Under the pieces are notes generated by a model. That model was not told the origin of the DNA and did no database searches. It was given only the letters and a program-made list of their open reading frames with translations. This document shows positions 24,201 to 39,200 of a DNA stretch of 64,000 nucleotides, one piece after another. Both the position numbers and the translations under genes were made by a program. The stretch's first letter is position 1. The number at the start of each line of letters is the position of its first letter. The stretch covers positions 124,001-188,000 of the forward strand of contig JAVSML010020787.1 in NCBI GenBank assembly GCA_038503035.1. The letters are read 5' to 3'. This DNA comes from Crocodylus rhombifer. Taxonomy: Eukaryota > Chordata > Crocodylia > Crocodylidae.

Positions 24201-27200
24201 CTGCGGCTAAAAAGGAAAGCCTACAAAGGATGGAGGACGGGATTCACCTCCAAGGAGGATTATTCTGCACTGGTCCAGTCCTGCAGGGAGCAAACCAGGA
24301 AAGCCAAGGCTGCAACTGAACTCCAACTAGCTTCAAGCATCAAGGACAACAAAAAGTCCTTTTTCAGATATGTGGGGAGCCGGAGGAAAAGCAAGGGCAA
24401 TGTTGGACCCCTGCTAAACCAGATGGGGCAACTGACAACTGACGCCCAGGAAAAAGCCAACCTATTAAATAGGTACTTTGCGTCAGTCTTTCATCAGTCC
24501 CATGGGACGCCCATGGCTGCTATGGGACAGGGAGATCTGGGTGATGGGGATCCCCTACCCTCCATAAATGCTGACCTCATGAAGGAACACCTTGAGAAGC
24601 TGGACACCTTCAAGTCAGCCGGCCCTGACAATCTGCACCCCAGGGTACTCAAGGAGCTGGCGAGCGTCATAGCCCAGCCCCTGGCACGGATCTTTGAAAA
24701 CTCCTGGCGCTCTGGTGTAGTGCCCGAAGACTGGAAGAAGGCCAATGTGGTGCCGATCTTCAAGAAAGGGAGGAGAGTGGATCCGGCTAACTACAGGCCC
24801 ATTAGCCTGACTTCTATCCTGGGGAAGATCTTAGAAAAGTTTATTAAGGAGGCCATCCTTGATGGACTGGCCCAGGCTAACATTCTAAGGGATAGCCAGC
24901 ATGGGTTTGTTGCGGGTAGGTCTTGTTTGACCAATCTCATTTCCTTCTATGACCAGGTGACTTATCATCTGGACAAGGGAGAAGAGATTGATGTCATATA
25001 TCTTGACTTCAAAAAAGCTTTTGATCTGGTATCCCATGATCACCTCTTGGCCAAACTGGCCAGTTGTGGCCTTGGCTCCACCACGATCTGCTGGCTGGGA
25101 AATTGGCTCCGTGGTCGGACCCAGAGGGTTGTGATTGATGGCAGTCGCTCATCGTGGTGCCCTGTGACCAGTGGGGTCCCTCAAGGCTCTGTCCTTGGAC
25201 CCATACTGTTCAACATCTTCATTAACGATGTGGACATTGGAGTCAGGAGTGGACTGGCCAAGTTCGCCGATGACACCGAACTTTGGGGCAAAGCATCCAT
25301 GCCAGAAGATAAGCAGGTGATCCAGGCTCACCTGGACAAGCTCAGCAAATGGGCAGACGAGAACCTCATGGTGTTTAACACCGAAAAATGCAAGGTTCTC
25401 CACCTTGGGAGGAAAAACCTGCAGCACCCTTATAGGCTCGGCAGTGCTACGTTGGATAGCACTACAGAAGAAAGAGACTTGGGAGTCATCATTGACCACA
25501 AGATGAACGTGAGCCTGCAATGCGATGCTGCGGCTAATAAAGCGACCAAAACGCTGGCTTGCATCCATAGATGCTTCTCGAGCAAATCCCGGGACGTCAT
25601 TCTCCCCTTGTACTCGGCCTTGGTGAGGCCGCGGCTGGAGTACTGCGTCCAGTTTTGGGCTCCACAATTCAAAAAGGATGCGGAGAAGCTTGAGAGAGTC
25701 CAGAGGAGAGCCACGCGCATGATCAGAGGTCAAGAAAACAGATCTTACGATGACAGGCTGAGAGCCATGGGACTCTTTAGCCTGGAAAAGCGTAGGCTCA
25801 GGGGTGATCTGATGGCAACCTATAAGTTTCTCAGGGGTGACCACCAGGATCTGGGGGAACATTTGTTCACCAGAGCGCCCCAAGGGATGACGGGGTCGAA
25901 CGGTCACAAACTCCCGCAAGACCGTTTCAGACTGGACATAAGGAAGAATTTCTTTACTGTCCGAGCCCCCAAGGTCTGGAACAGTCTGCCAGCGGAGGTG
26001 GTTCAAGCGCCTACATTGAACACCTTCAAGAGTAAATTGGATGCTTATCTTGCTGGGATCCTATGACCCCAGCTGACTTCCTGCCCTTTGGGCAGGGGGC
26101 TGGACTCGATCTCCCGAGGTCCCTTCCAGCCCTAATGTCTATGAAATCTATGAACTAGATAGATTTATATGCACCTTAATAACTATTAGGAATGAGGACT
26201 AATAGTCATGCCAAAGTATTATCAAGGGCAAAATCTGATGTCAAGGAGGTTCTGATAGTGAAACAGATTGATCCAGTTTGAAGAACCTATTATTGGGGGC
26301 CCCCTTGTGACAAAGGAAGAATTACACTAGATCTCAGACTCCAAAAACTCACAGAGCTGTTATGTAAAGATTTATGCTACCAGTTTAATTCAAGAAAGGC
26401 ATCCTGACTAATTAAGTTTTTAACCACTCAGCTGTTGGACTTCTATTGCAAAAATTAACCTGAACTGAAGCAAGAACAGCGGGTTTATTGTGCTACGGAT
26501 TCCTAATTGGAGAAAAAAATAAATAAATAAATAAATAAAATCACAGATTAACTGCATTTTAAACACCTTACCATGGGTTTCCACCAGCTTGTTTTGCCAG
26601 AAGTAACCTCTTCTCTTCTTCAGAAAATTGCAAGTCCAGTTCAAAGGAATTACTGTCAAGATCATGAATGTACTGTTCAATGTTACCACCTGACGTTTGT
26701 GGTGGACTCATTTCTGGACCAGACAGCGAGGGCGAAGAACCAGAAACTTGCATACAACCAAACTGACTCAGGAGATTGTCATACTAAGAAAGGAAAAAAA
26801 TATAGCAAAAACAAATTTTAGAGTCTTTTTTGTTTTTTTTAATAAAAAGATCTATTCAACATTTCAATATAAGGAGTTCAGTTGCTTTTAATTCTGAAAC
26901 TTTACCAGATACTTATTTATACTGATATACTTTAAAAAAATGAAAGCTAGAAGTAACTTAAGACTGTAACAGGACACATAAAAAGCTAAATAAGATACCA
27001 ATATCTAGAGCAAAAGCAGAAGAAGAAATTAGGTCATTTATGCCTTATGTGTATACATTAAGTCAATCACAATTTGGCAGTGTTTCATCTCTTATGTAAA
27101 AAACCAAAACAAATCAACAGTTTAAATACTTGCAAGTACTGGTGCCTTAATTTTAGGCATGGCATTGAAACGTCATATTCAGATTTTTTCTGTCTCTAGC

Positions 27201-30200
27201 TTTTATGTTTGCATTGCATCCACCACGAAATTAACACTTAGCTCTTATATAGATTTGAATATGTCTCAAAGCATTTTACAAAGAGGAGTAAATTAGTTTA
27301 CATCATCTAATTTATCCCTTTTCAACAAGTCTGTTTTGTTCAGCTGTCCCAGGAACGGTCCTTCCGCAGCTTCCAAGACTATTCCATACTCAAATACACT
27401 TTTAAGGATTATTTCCTTACAATAAATGTCCTTCAACTAAGTTTTCTATTGCCAAGTTCACCCTTTTGCTCCCTCCAACTTGTCTCGCCTTCCAGTTTGC
27501 TATGTGGTATACTCAGTGCACTGCAAAACTGAAGAATGGACATAACACCCCCAAGAGACATTCCCTTTCACAATGCAGAACTCTGGGTTGCACAATGTTT
27601 TAATGTTCCCGCTGTGGAATGCAGGTCCCTATCATCCCTCAGACTGGAGAGTATGACAGACAGAGCAAGTTTGTCATGTCACTCCACGCTGCTCTTAGAA
27701 AGCATCAGACACGCTGCTGCTGCCTAGTAAAAGGTAGAAAGTTCCACAGCAAGGAGGCCCAAGGAGAAAAGACATGGTCTTTGAATTAATAAATAATTAG
27801 AAGGGGACCATCAGTAACTTCTGGTCAGGGAATAAGAGGGAACCAAGAAACGAAGGCATGAAGATTTTAGAAACAAAAAGACTAACCCCATTCTATGTCA
27901 TAAGTAGGATTCGTGCATTCCTGATTTCTATTAAACACCACCACTTTTGGAGCAACTCAACTGAACGCAGTTGCACAACTATTGTTTGTCAAGAACAGCC
28001 ACCAATGTGGAAACTAAACTACTTCAACTCCTAGTGTTTTCAGTGAAGGTATACACTTGCTTAACACAAAATGGCAAGTGCATGTTAAAAGGTGGAGGTT
28101 ATGGCAACTGAATTAGAGAAACGATCCAGGGAGGAGGAAGACAAATTATAATGGTCATTCCAACTATTTAGTTTCCGAAATTAAGAGGTAGGACTCTTAA
28201 AGGGGGGAAAACTCAAAAATAAAAAAAGAACAACAGATTTGATGGTGAATGCTACACACTCTCACTGTAATTGCAATGTAATCAGTATAATGCTGACTTC
28301 TTGTTATCACCTGTAAAACTTGGTCTCTCTGCACTTCAATACAAACAGACTGCTCTATTTCTCTGGTCTGGTATTACAACATTGTTATCCAAAAGCCAAA
28401 GGAAAGATGTTACATGCTGGTGTACTCTCGACTTCAAAAAGAATTTTAATCTACAAAGACAACTTGTCATTTTCATCAGCTCATAAAATGTTCCCATTTT
28501 GTCTTGTGGTAATACCATCAATAGAATTAATTTCAGTAAAGCACCCAGAAGAGTTAGACTCTCACCCCAGTGTTTTAGCATTAGATTGGTAGATATTATT
28601 GCTGAGATAATGAAACAGTCAGAATAATCTTTGTCGAGTGCAAGTTCTACAGTCTCATGGGAAGTGAGACTGTGTAGCACGTTATGACCTGTCAAGTCCT
28701 TAAAAGAAGTCATGGATTTTTGCTTAGGTGAATGGAACTTTAAGCTTTACTCTACAGTTCAGTTGTTTGATGGGATTGTTCATTTTTAGATAAAGATCTT
28801 CAGCCTGAGCACAGAGTTATGCAAGTTCTAGAACACTGAGCAGTTATTCATGGTAGGACAAAAGATGCTCTCCATCTCTGCTTGAACTTTGAAGACATAA
28901 GGCATCAAAATGGCTTGTTCAGGTGACACAAAGTAGTTTATGTTTACTTGATACTGTGGGTTCTTTGAGAGCAAAGCAGCAAGACCCGTAACATAATACT
29001 GTCTCCTTTCCTGCAAAGTGAAGGCAGTCCATCATAGAAGCTGCAATCCAGCCAGGGAAGCTGGACTACCCATGCGACATGAAGCAAATTAAAATAGGTT
29101 AGTTGTCAAGCAGAACATAATACTCTTCTTTGTTAAAAACAAATACCTGCTTTCTAGAGAAATTAACTTAGTCAAGCTCCAGGGTTTTTTTGTCCCTGAC
29201 CTGTCACCAAAACTGATTCAGCAGAAGCATTTGCTTGGCAATAATTACTGTTCAGAAAAATCTGGAGTTGCGATAGAGTTGAATATAGCAAAATTGACAC
29301 ATACATTTCCATAGCAATCTTCATCGTCTTCAGACATCGCTGGCAAATATGCTGTGAGCTTTGGGGGTGTCTGAAGATGCAGATTCTCCCACGAGACTGA
29401 TTCAAAGAATGGATGAGCCTTCAGAGGTTCATACCCTCCCATTTCTTCACAGCCTAATCGTTTTGTAGCATCTAGAACCTGAAGGAGTTAAAGTTACTTA
29501 ACTTACTTAACACTTCTCTATAATAATGAAAATTAGTTTCAAAGTGAATGTTAACTTTATAACAGCCCAATGCTAATCCCTTTCTGATTTTCATTCTGTT
29601 ACTGTTAGCCTATTCAGCTTTAACAAAATGTTACTAAATAAAGGGTAAAGAATTTCTACAAAATTTTGTTTCACTTCTGACTGAATACTCATTAAATCGG
29701 ATATTTTTTCTCTCTGCACAAGTAACATTTTATATAGTAATTTTTTTTTAGCTACTGTTATAATAGTGCAGTGAAATATGGAGCAAGTACTCTGAAATAC
29801 AATGCAAATTAATTTATATTTTACAAATAACAAAGATACTTCTGTTCAATAGCTGAAAACATCTGCCTACAAATTTGTATTGTCGGTACTGCATAATTAT
29901 TTACAATCATTTTTTTCCATTTCAGTAACAGATGTACTTCATGTTCACACAGCTTCTTCATGGGGTCTTAAAAGAGCTGTTTAATAATAGATGACAATTT
30001 TCCAGATGATGAGTTCTCCCTCTACACAGTCAGGAATGTTAAGGACTCTTAGTAGAGTAAAATCAGTTTAAGGGTTTGTAACAATTTGGATACAAAGTTA
30101 GAGAAATGAATCAATTCAGTATATACTGGAGAGCCTATGTGGAGGGCTAGCAATTTTTTGAAGCTTGGGGACACTTTACAGAGCTCATATCTAAGCTCAG

Positions 30201-33200
30201 GCTACTACCAGCCTGGCCTGTGCCACTGCCAGTCACTGCTTACTCTCCTAGCCCCCGAGTGCCACAGTCACTATTTCTCCCCGCTGCCCAACCCCCATAC
30301 AAGGCAACCCCCTCCCTCCCCCCCCCCTCAGCTTTGTGGGCTGGATAAAATTAGTCTGTGAACCAAATCTGGCCCATGAGCCATAGGCTGCCAGCCCCTG
30401 GCCTATGCTATTTATTCATCTAACAATAATAACACCTGAATATTTACCAAGAGCTTTTCTACAAGGTCTTTGGCCTTGGGGAAGAATTTTTCAGGGAAGT
30501 CATATTCCAACTTAATTATCTTCTGAAATATAAGATATTCATTTCTGCAAGAAAAAGAATATTCAGTCCAGTTACCATCTGTTCCCTATAGTACCTTTAC
30601 CAATATATTAAAATGAGCTGAATAAGAAATACTGAATTTTTAAGAATAACGGCTTTTAAAAGCCATTTTAAAAGCTTATATAAGGGACAAGTTCAACCCC
30701 AGCCTCCCTGGTGATGCTCAAAAGGACAGTAAACCTCTACTATGGGCTGCCATTTCAACAAGAGAGATTAGCTAGGCTAGTCTGAAAATTCTTCCTAATT
30801 CTTCCTAGTGAAACATTGGGACAGTCAGTTTACCTACAGAGGCTGTGGAACCTCCATCACTAGAAGTTAAGTGCAGATTAGAACACTTCTATCCTGGATG
30901 GTTTAGATAGGGATAAATCTTGCCTTTAGCAGAGGCTGGACAAGACGGCTGTTTAAGATGCCTTCCAGTTCTATTTTTTCATGAACTTTGTGCCCCTTGG
31001 ATTAAATGGCAGGGCAGGGAGGGTCATGAGGGCAAAACTGATCTCTTGTTGGAGGGGGGGGTGTTTGAAACCTTGTTCAGGGATAAAGTGGCTATCAGAG
31101 TAATGCAAGTTGCATGGGAACCCCAAGAGGCATTTGTGGATTCCAGGGCCTGCAGGTCCCCTATGCACTCTTGTGGATGTACTAAGGACTCAATCTAGCT
31201 TTAAGCAATGAATCATGTCAGTTAATTGAACAGTGATTAAAATCAAGTGTTGCAATAACACCCAAGGAGCACCGAGATAAATTTTACTTTAAAACTGTGC
31301 GATATATAGTGAAAACTGAAAAAAACTTCCAATGAAACTGTATACAAATCATAAAATATGATCCGAGGTCTCTTACCCAGCTCTAAATGGAGGCAATCCA
31401 GCTACAAGCTGATAAATTATACATCCAAGAGCCCAGAGATCAGAACTTTAAAAGTTGAAGGAAAGAGAAGGGGAAGAAAAGAACAAAAACAAAAACAAAC
31501 TGGTTAATGTCTCTATTAGGTAAAGCTATAAAACTGGAGTCAGATAAGCATACCTTATTTTCTATTTCTAACAGTCAGGATACCGATGAGTTTCCATGCA
31601 GCATGATTTGTACACTATATGTACACACAGCATTCAGTGCAAAAAGGAGCCAGCTAGCAATTATATACAAATAAAAGTCAAGTACTGTAAGCTGGTTACT
31701 GTTACCTTCCATATAGATGTGTGCATGTGCATACACATGTATATACACATACATATATGAAAGGTAACAGTAACCAGCCTGTATTACTTAACTCAGGCAT
31801 GTATCTGAGCTTGTCTCCTAAAGCGCTGCCAGCCAACACAATGTATATGTCCAGAAAGGAAACAGCAAAGCATCTAAATGTAGCAACAAGATACTGATTT
31901 AAGATGCATCTGTGTGAGACACTCAAGAATGAATTCCCTCTTCCCCATATAATTCAGACAAAACTCTTATGAACACAAAACATACCTTTCATTCACATCC
32001 AAAAACCACAGCAATATCTGAAAGACTTCTAAAAGCTGACTTTAAACTTGCCTATTGATCACTTTACATTTGTGTCTACTGTATTTGAGGTTAAGATAAG
32101 CGAGTAAAATTATACTAAGTTAAAAAATGAGGGGAGGAAAGAGAGGAAGCAATATAACAACTTACTGCAACAACTGCTTTGTGACTACTCCTGTCCCACA
32201 ATAAGTAGAAGCAAGAAGCAAGCTTAAACTGAGCAGTTCACCTAGCTTACCTGTGATTACCTTCCACTTCCTATCCCCACTTGTAACTTGGTATTGGTTA
32301 CTTAGGTACAAGAAAAAAAATAGTGCATTTGCTTAGTATTCTGTTTTCTGGACATCCAACCTTTTCACCTGAGACTTCCCTCTCCTGTCTTTCTTATCAT
32401 GGTAAAAATTTCAGGTCCTGCATAGGAAGTGCAATACAAGGTCAGACTAATGGTCCCTCTAGCCCAGTATACCATCTCTGACAGCAGCAGCAATGCATGC
32501 TTTAGGGGAAGAGAGCACTGAACCAGATATAAGTCGAGTGATCTATCCCTATTCATTACCTGCCCTGGCATCCACCATTATGGGTTGAGAGAAGCTAGAG
32601 GAAACATCCCCAGCCATTCTGTTCAACAGCTACTGATAGACTTATCATCCATGAATTGGTTAGTCTATCAGCAGACCCCAGAACTCATGAATAAGCAAAC
32701 AAAATCAGGGATGAGGCATGGAGCAACATTTGTTAAGATTAAAAAAAAAAAAATCAGTTAGAAATCTGAGATGCTAAACTATAAAGACGTTAAAAGATAC
32801 TTAAAACAGTAAACATTTTTCCTCCTTAAAAGCATTTACACAAAATTGTCAGTCTAGACAGAAGTTAGTAAAATTCTCTACAGACACAATAAAGACTACT
32901 TACCTTTTACAGGCAGATTTCTCCGTCAGCAGCTCTGGAGAAACGTACTGTGCTGTCCCTACAAATGAGTTTGCCCGTGCTGAGGGAACAAAAAAGTTTA
33001 TCATAACCTATATCTTACATAATCCTTACTTTTAACTCTACTAAAAAGCAAAGTACATTCAACAAATTGTCAAAACAGACATGAATTTGAAAGTAACAAT
33101 TGGAAAGTAATTTTTTAAAACTGATATCCAAGATTCCCTTCCATTTCTGAAGTGTCACACACACTAGTGTGGCAAACTTGAGCAGTGTATGAGAGATTCC

Positions 33201-36200
33201 TTAATTAGTAATATAAATTAAATGACCAAATAGCGGACACATCCAAGTACCTCAAGTATAGCAATATTTGCCACCAAAGAAAGAGGAATTCCAGTTATAT
33301 AGTTTAAACTTCCTGAAGTGTGGTTTTAGTACATTTTAAATCTTAACAACCTGTTCTCAGTAACTACAATTGTTAATTTCTCCAAAATGCCTGCCCTCTC
33401 AGCTAAATATAGGCATTGGATTTAATGACACATTATAACCTGCCTAACATCCGACTCCCCAGGTACCTCTCCAGTATTTACCAGCTACATTCATTCCCCT
33501 TCCCCCCAGCCTGTCTCTCACCTGCTGACTCCTCAATTTTCATCTTCACTAACTGCTCGTCTTGCTGCAGACCAGCCCCTGGCTTCTTTACTATTCATTC
33601 CACACCAACTGCAAATGCTCTCTCAGCCTGACAAAGGGTATTTATATCCAAAAGCTTGAAAATAATAATTTTTCCAACTATGTGAGTTGGTTGAATAAGA
33701 GATATCAGATTTACCCAAAGAATCTTGTCTGATTATGTGGCTGTGTTGGTCTAAGGACAATATAGACCCCTGCACTCTCCTAAAACGTTTAATTTTTCTT
33801 TCATCCAAGGAATTATAATTGGAAAAAGACCAGAGATTTTACTGAAAGTCTTAAGGACACTATTTTAGTGTCTTAAGGATACTTATGCCAGAAACCTTGA
33901 AGAAATACTTTAGTCTCCTTTTGCCTACAGAATGAACCAGAACAAAAACTATTCTGTTTCAAGATCAGTTGAAGGTTTTGACACCTGGTACATACCTTGG
34001 TGTTTCAGTGCTCCAAAAACAAAACTTTACTTTTTCCTAACTTCACATATTTGTTACCCAATCTGAGCAGAAACTTGGAATAACATTTTTAAACTAGCTG
34101 ATGAAAACATATTCAGACCAAGAAAACTGTGATGGTCAAAGCAGAGGACAATTTATCAAGTTTGAGAGATTTACATTTCCAGGGAGCTCATTATATTTAA
34201 AGTAATTAAACAAGACATAGGATAACAGACTAACAACTGCATACCTTGTTTACTATCTGCTGATAATACTTTTGCTGTTCCAAAGTCTGTTATTTGAATG
34301 TGCATATCTTCATTTAGCAAAATATTCTCTGGCTTAAGGTCCCTGAAAAAGGTGGATTCTCAAAGTTAAAATTAAAACAGACTCAGGCTACAAGATTTTA
34401 TTTAGCCTGTTCATTTTGTTAAAATCTTCCTAGAAGACCTAAAGCAATTACAAGGAGTTGATCATAAAAACAGAGTCAGTCAGTCCCCATACCGCTTGTT
34501 CAACAAAATCCACTAAAAAGTATATGGATTGCAAACTTTAAAGTGTAACCAACATCTGACAGATGGTTACCAGGATTATTCATACAAAATTTCACCCAGT
34601 CTGAAATAGCATAAGCTCAATAATGACCACCCCACAAGAATTTTTTAAGACCTGGCTAGGCAAAGCTTTGGCTGGGATGATATAGTTGGGGATGGTCCTG
34701 CTTTGAGCAGGGGGCTGCTCTCCAGAGTCTCTTCCAACCCTCATTTTCTATGTTTCTATAACTTGAACAGCCTAGAACAACTGTGAGCAGAACTGGAAGT
34801 CTATGGGCCTACATAGGTTGCAATCAGAAATAAATAATTCTATTAATGATGCATAACCAAGAAGATAGTCCAATTCATTGTTCCATAGGTATTCTAACTG
34901 TTCAGAGCCAAAAGTAGTAAGAGCTGACTGAATATACAAAAAAAACTGATTTTCAAGACAGGAGGTTCTATTTTTACATAGTTCCCTTTTCATGGTACTA
35001 CCACTCTAAGACACTTAGTTATTTGGTCTCCTATTTCTTAGTAAATTAGAAAACCAAAAAACAGCTTCCAGGTACCTTACTATGGCTGTTGTATCCTGTC
35101 AGTATTACAATGATTGACATTTTTCTCTGATCTTAACATCTCACTATCCAGTCCTAAGCAATTATCTAGTGCTGTATAAGTCACTTAAGACACCTGCAAG
35201 CAAGGTGGGCACCCATTTATATTGTGCAAATGGAACTAGCTATTTGCAAATCCAACTGATTCCAATATTAAAGGCACCATTTAAAATTATTTTAGCATCC
35301 ACAGAAAGCTGTTTTTCACAGGTCATTAATGCTACTCAAAGCAAGTGCTCAAGCCTTCAAATCTTTTTAGGGCGTGTCATAGTGTTATTTGGTGAGCCTT
35401 ACCTCTAAGGGTTACCTTGAACATGACAGCATATAATCAATTTGATGGCTACTAACAGTGCAGCAGTTTAGAGCTGCTAGAAGGATCAATTGCCCACTCA
35501 ACGTTAAACGATTTTCTGATTGCAAAGAAGCCCCTTATACACAGCTCGAACACAGCAACCTTTACAAAATCTACCTACTACACAATACCAACTATGCCCT
35601 GACAAGGAAAGTACAAATCCCTGAACATTTTCATAGTGTGGATTGTCTCATTGTCAAATGAACTTATTTCCTCTTGCTCACCATTCCCCATTCACAACTG
35701 TTTAAAATAGAAAAACAATGATTGTTTAAGCAAGGGAAACCAAGAGAAGAACCAGCACCACGTGATTAGCAAGCTCTCTGCAGACCATCAGAGTGTTCCA
35801 TACACCACTGTTTGGGAACCTCTGGCCATTATAGGTCTCTTCTCAACTGCACTTCTACAGCTTAGTCTTCATCCTCTCAAGAACCCTTGCTCACTTGCAT
35901 ACAGTACCAAATAAGGTTTTTATCCATCTAAGTTTAGCAAACTATTTCATTTTCCATGGCAGAGGATTCTCATTCATGCAACAATGTCCTTCTTTTGACA
36001 AGAGCTTATTAAACATTCTACTAAAAACCTCTGGATTTTGATTCCTGTATCATCTCATATTCAGCCTGTCACATACTACAACAAACCTTGTTTTTGAAAG
36101 GTAGAAAAAAGATCTTTTTTTGTAGTACGTAACTGAGTAGCAGCAGCTAGGGAGCCAAGGCTGCTCCCTGACTATCACCAGAGATTGCCAGTTCAGTTGC

Positions 36201-39200
36201 ACCCAAAGTAAATGAGACCTGCTCTCGCTATTGTGTGCGCGCGCAACATGCACTCTCATTTCCAACAGCTGGATTTTGAGGAAAAGGTGCATGTTGTATG
36301 TGAGAAGATTCAGCATTGAAAGGGTCATTTTTAAATAGGGACTTCAGATAAATATTGAAGTGCATCTTGAACTGCATTGTCATTGCAACTTTAGAAAATT
36401 CAGTCTACTTTAAACAGTCTATTTACCATCTGTGCTCTGTGTCCAATTGAATAGACATGCAAGAGATAAACAAAGTGAAACTGGACTAAGCTATTTTTTT
36501 TCATTTTGTTTATAGACTACCACATGCTGCAATCCACACACACAAGTTGCTTTGTTTGGGTCATAATACTACAGAATATGTAAATTCTCCAAAAAAAGCC
36601 AATTACATTATATTCTTAGTAGGTTTCTTAGAAAAAAATAAATCACATATTCGGTTTAAATTACATCAAGGCTGTCTCAAAAAAGAACACTCTCCCCTCC
36701 ATTACAGATCACCTAATTAGTGCATTACCTGTGAATAATCCCCTTCCCATGCAAGTACTCTAATGCTGATACAATTTCAGCAGTATAAAATCTGGTGCAA
36801 GTCTCATCAAATGAGCCAATTTTCCGAATGTATTTCAGAAGCTCTCCATTTTTGGCATAGCTAAGGCCAAAGTCTGCACCTAAAGTTAAGGAGTATCATT
36901 GGGATATTTTAAAACTTCACAACACAAACTTAGTTCTGGTTTATTTTTGTTATTGTCTTCAAAGTAAGGCAGCAACATGAAGCTTAATTTCCTCACAACC
37001 ATCAGAGGAGATATTTTCAGATACTTGTCTCCTTGTTTATTCGATCATTTACTTACTAAAAGATAGCTAAACTATTCCCCCACCCCCATGGTGTCATTGT
37101 CCATACAGTAAACATTTTTTTTTCCTTTGTCTTAAATAGCAGAACTGTGTTAGTTTAGCTTTTTAATTTGTGTTATGGTACCAGTGATGGAAGAAGAGTT
37201 TGGGAAAAAAGTCAATTATTTTTGTTCTACCTTCTGGTTAGTTCCAAATTGAACCATAATATGGTAGGTCCTTTATTTAAAAAAGCACCCATAAAAACAG
37301 TTTCTTGAAAACATTCATGTCAGATGTTAATGTTAAGGGATATCATATTTGGGGCTTAAACTAGATCTATTTAAACTGGTACTTATCAATATGCTATTAC
37401 ATAAACAGAATGTGATACTTGCTATTTAAAAATATTTAACATATTTGTAGTTTAGTATCTAGTCAAGAATTCAGGTGAAAATCTCATTGCTTAAAAACTA
37501 CCATTTTTAAGAAACTGCTACTAAATTCACTCCCATCTTTTTGTGACAGTAAAAAAAGTGAATGTTGCAATGAAATATTTCTTTGGCTTTTTCCCAAAGC
37601 ATTGCAATAAACTCTTAATTTAAAGGATACACAGCTTGTCATCATCCTGAAAGGTGAAGTAGAGTTTCACAAAGAAAGGGTGATCCAGACGGGACATTAC
37701 ATCTCTCTCTCTGGTCACATACGGTACCTTGTTTTCTTTTATGATATGACGTTTCTCTAAAATTTTAACTTGGAGAAAAAGATAAACAATGAAAATGCAA
37801 GTGACTTCCAAAACTATAAAACGTTAGCCATTTGTTAGATGCAACTAAAATTCTAAAAAAAAAGCTGAACTTTCCTGATGAGCAGTTGTTCTTTGTCTCC
37901 CTCCCATTGTTAGAGGGGTAGGAGATCTCCAAACTTCATAATTAGAATATACTTACAGATTCCTATTTCAATGTTATGTTTAAAACACTTAAATGGAAGG
38001 AATCATTACTTACTGGCATATTCTCTGGAAGTTGCCAATTCTCGAGCCAAGACAACCTGGTTTAGGAGGAAGAACCCACAATGTAACTGTTCATTAAAAA
38101 GATATGCAAGGAAGCCATAATGGTCTTCATTCCAAAGCAGTGATTTTTCTCATTAACCTCCTAAGCTTTGGACCAGTAGACAGAGTGAACTCCTTACCAT
38201 AAACACTACTGTACCCTCAAAGCAGAAAAGCAATTAAGCATGTGTTGAACATCATATATGCATTTGTATTTCAACAATGTCAATGGGACTTCAGCACACA
38301 TTTAGAGTTCAGCCCATATTTAGGTGCATTGCTGAAGCAGGGGTTATATGCACCATCACATAACCAATGAATTAGGTCTTATTCTCCTCTTCAAAAAATT
38401 GTGTTGGTTACAATATAATGTGACAAAATTATCAGTGATTATCTTCCTTAAGAAGCCAACAATTGCTTTGAGGTCTTCATAAACTGAATGCACCATTACC
38501 TTTTGGTGTGATATACAGTGTCCCTGATGACTTTAATCAAGTTTATTCACAAGATTAAGGTCAAAAGGCTCTCAGTACCCAACAGTTTGAGAGGAGAAAT
38601 TAGTTCACTGGTGAATTGGAGCGAAACAGTTCGAAATAGCAGGGGGAAAAAGGCCTTTTACACCACAAAGTTTACTTTTTTGTGTGGAGAGAAACAAGTT
38701 TCAAAAGCAGCATGTTAGAAGAATGTGAGTTTACTTGTTGCCATTCTGGGGAAGGAAGTTTAATAAAAGGGAATTGTTTGATCAGATGAACACAGAATGC
38801 AACACAGAACCTAAGAACTAGAACATACAGCAAGTGTTTTTGCCTGAATTCAAGATTTTCTCTGCTTTAGTATCTGACCTATCAAGTACCAGTAAGTTTT
38901 TCTTTTTCACATTTGTGTTGGATAAATGGATACAACATGACGCGCTCTCAAAATTCTGCACTGAATTAGTTTTTACCACCATACGAGGCTTGCTCACTGT
39001 TGCAAAAAGTTCAGAGATAGCAAGATGCCACAGCAGCGTAACCATTTCTCAGTGAGATGAAGTGACAGCATCAAAGACTCTACGGCTACATTTCTTAAGT
39101 GCCTTCTTGAAGTTAAGAAGAAATCTTCCAGGTTGAATGCATTTAAGCAAGCAGAGTTACACTGTTCCAGAACAGTCATTTTCTAGAAAACTGAATTCTC

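Larger units (their letters stand above)
21763..26571 (-). other. PDPK1 intron 11 (nested CR1 pair)
   Basis: 4.8 kb GT-AG intron, of which about 4.0 kb is CR1. The first part after exon 11 contains an (AAAT)n run, and a diverged motif GGCCAACTGAAATAGTTGG is near 21970, close to exon 12. Confidence 0.92.

Noticed and set aside
25149..26006. 285-aa antisense frames opposite both CR1 reverse transcriptases (also 22638-23495)
   Set aside because: Shadows of the CR1 coding frame; the same shadow appears in both copies because the DNA is the same.
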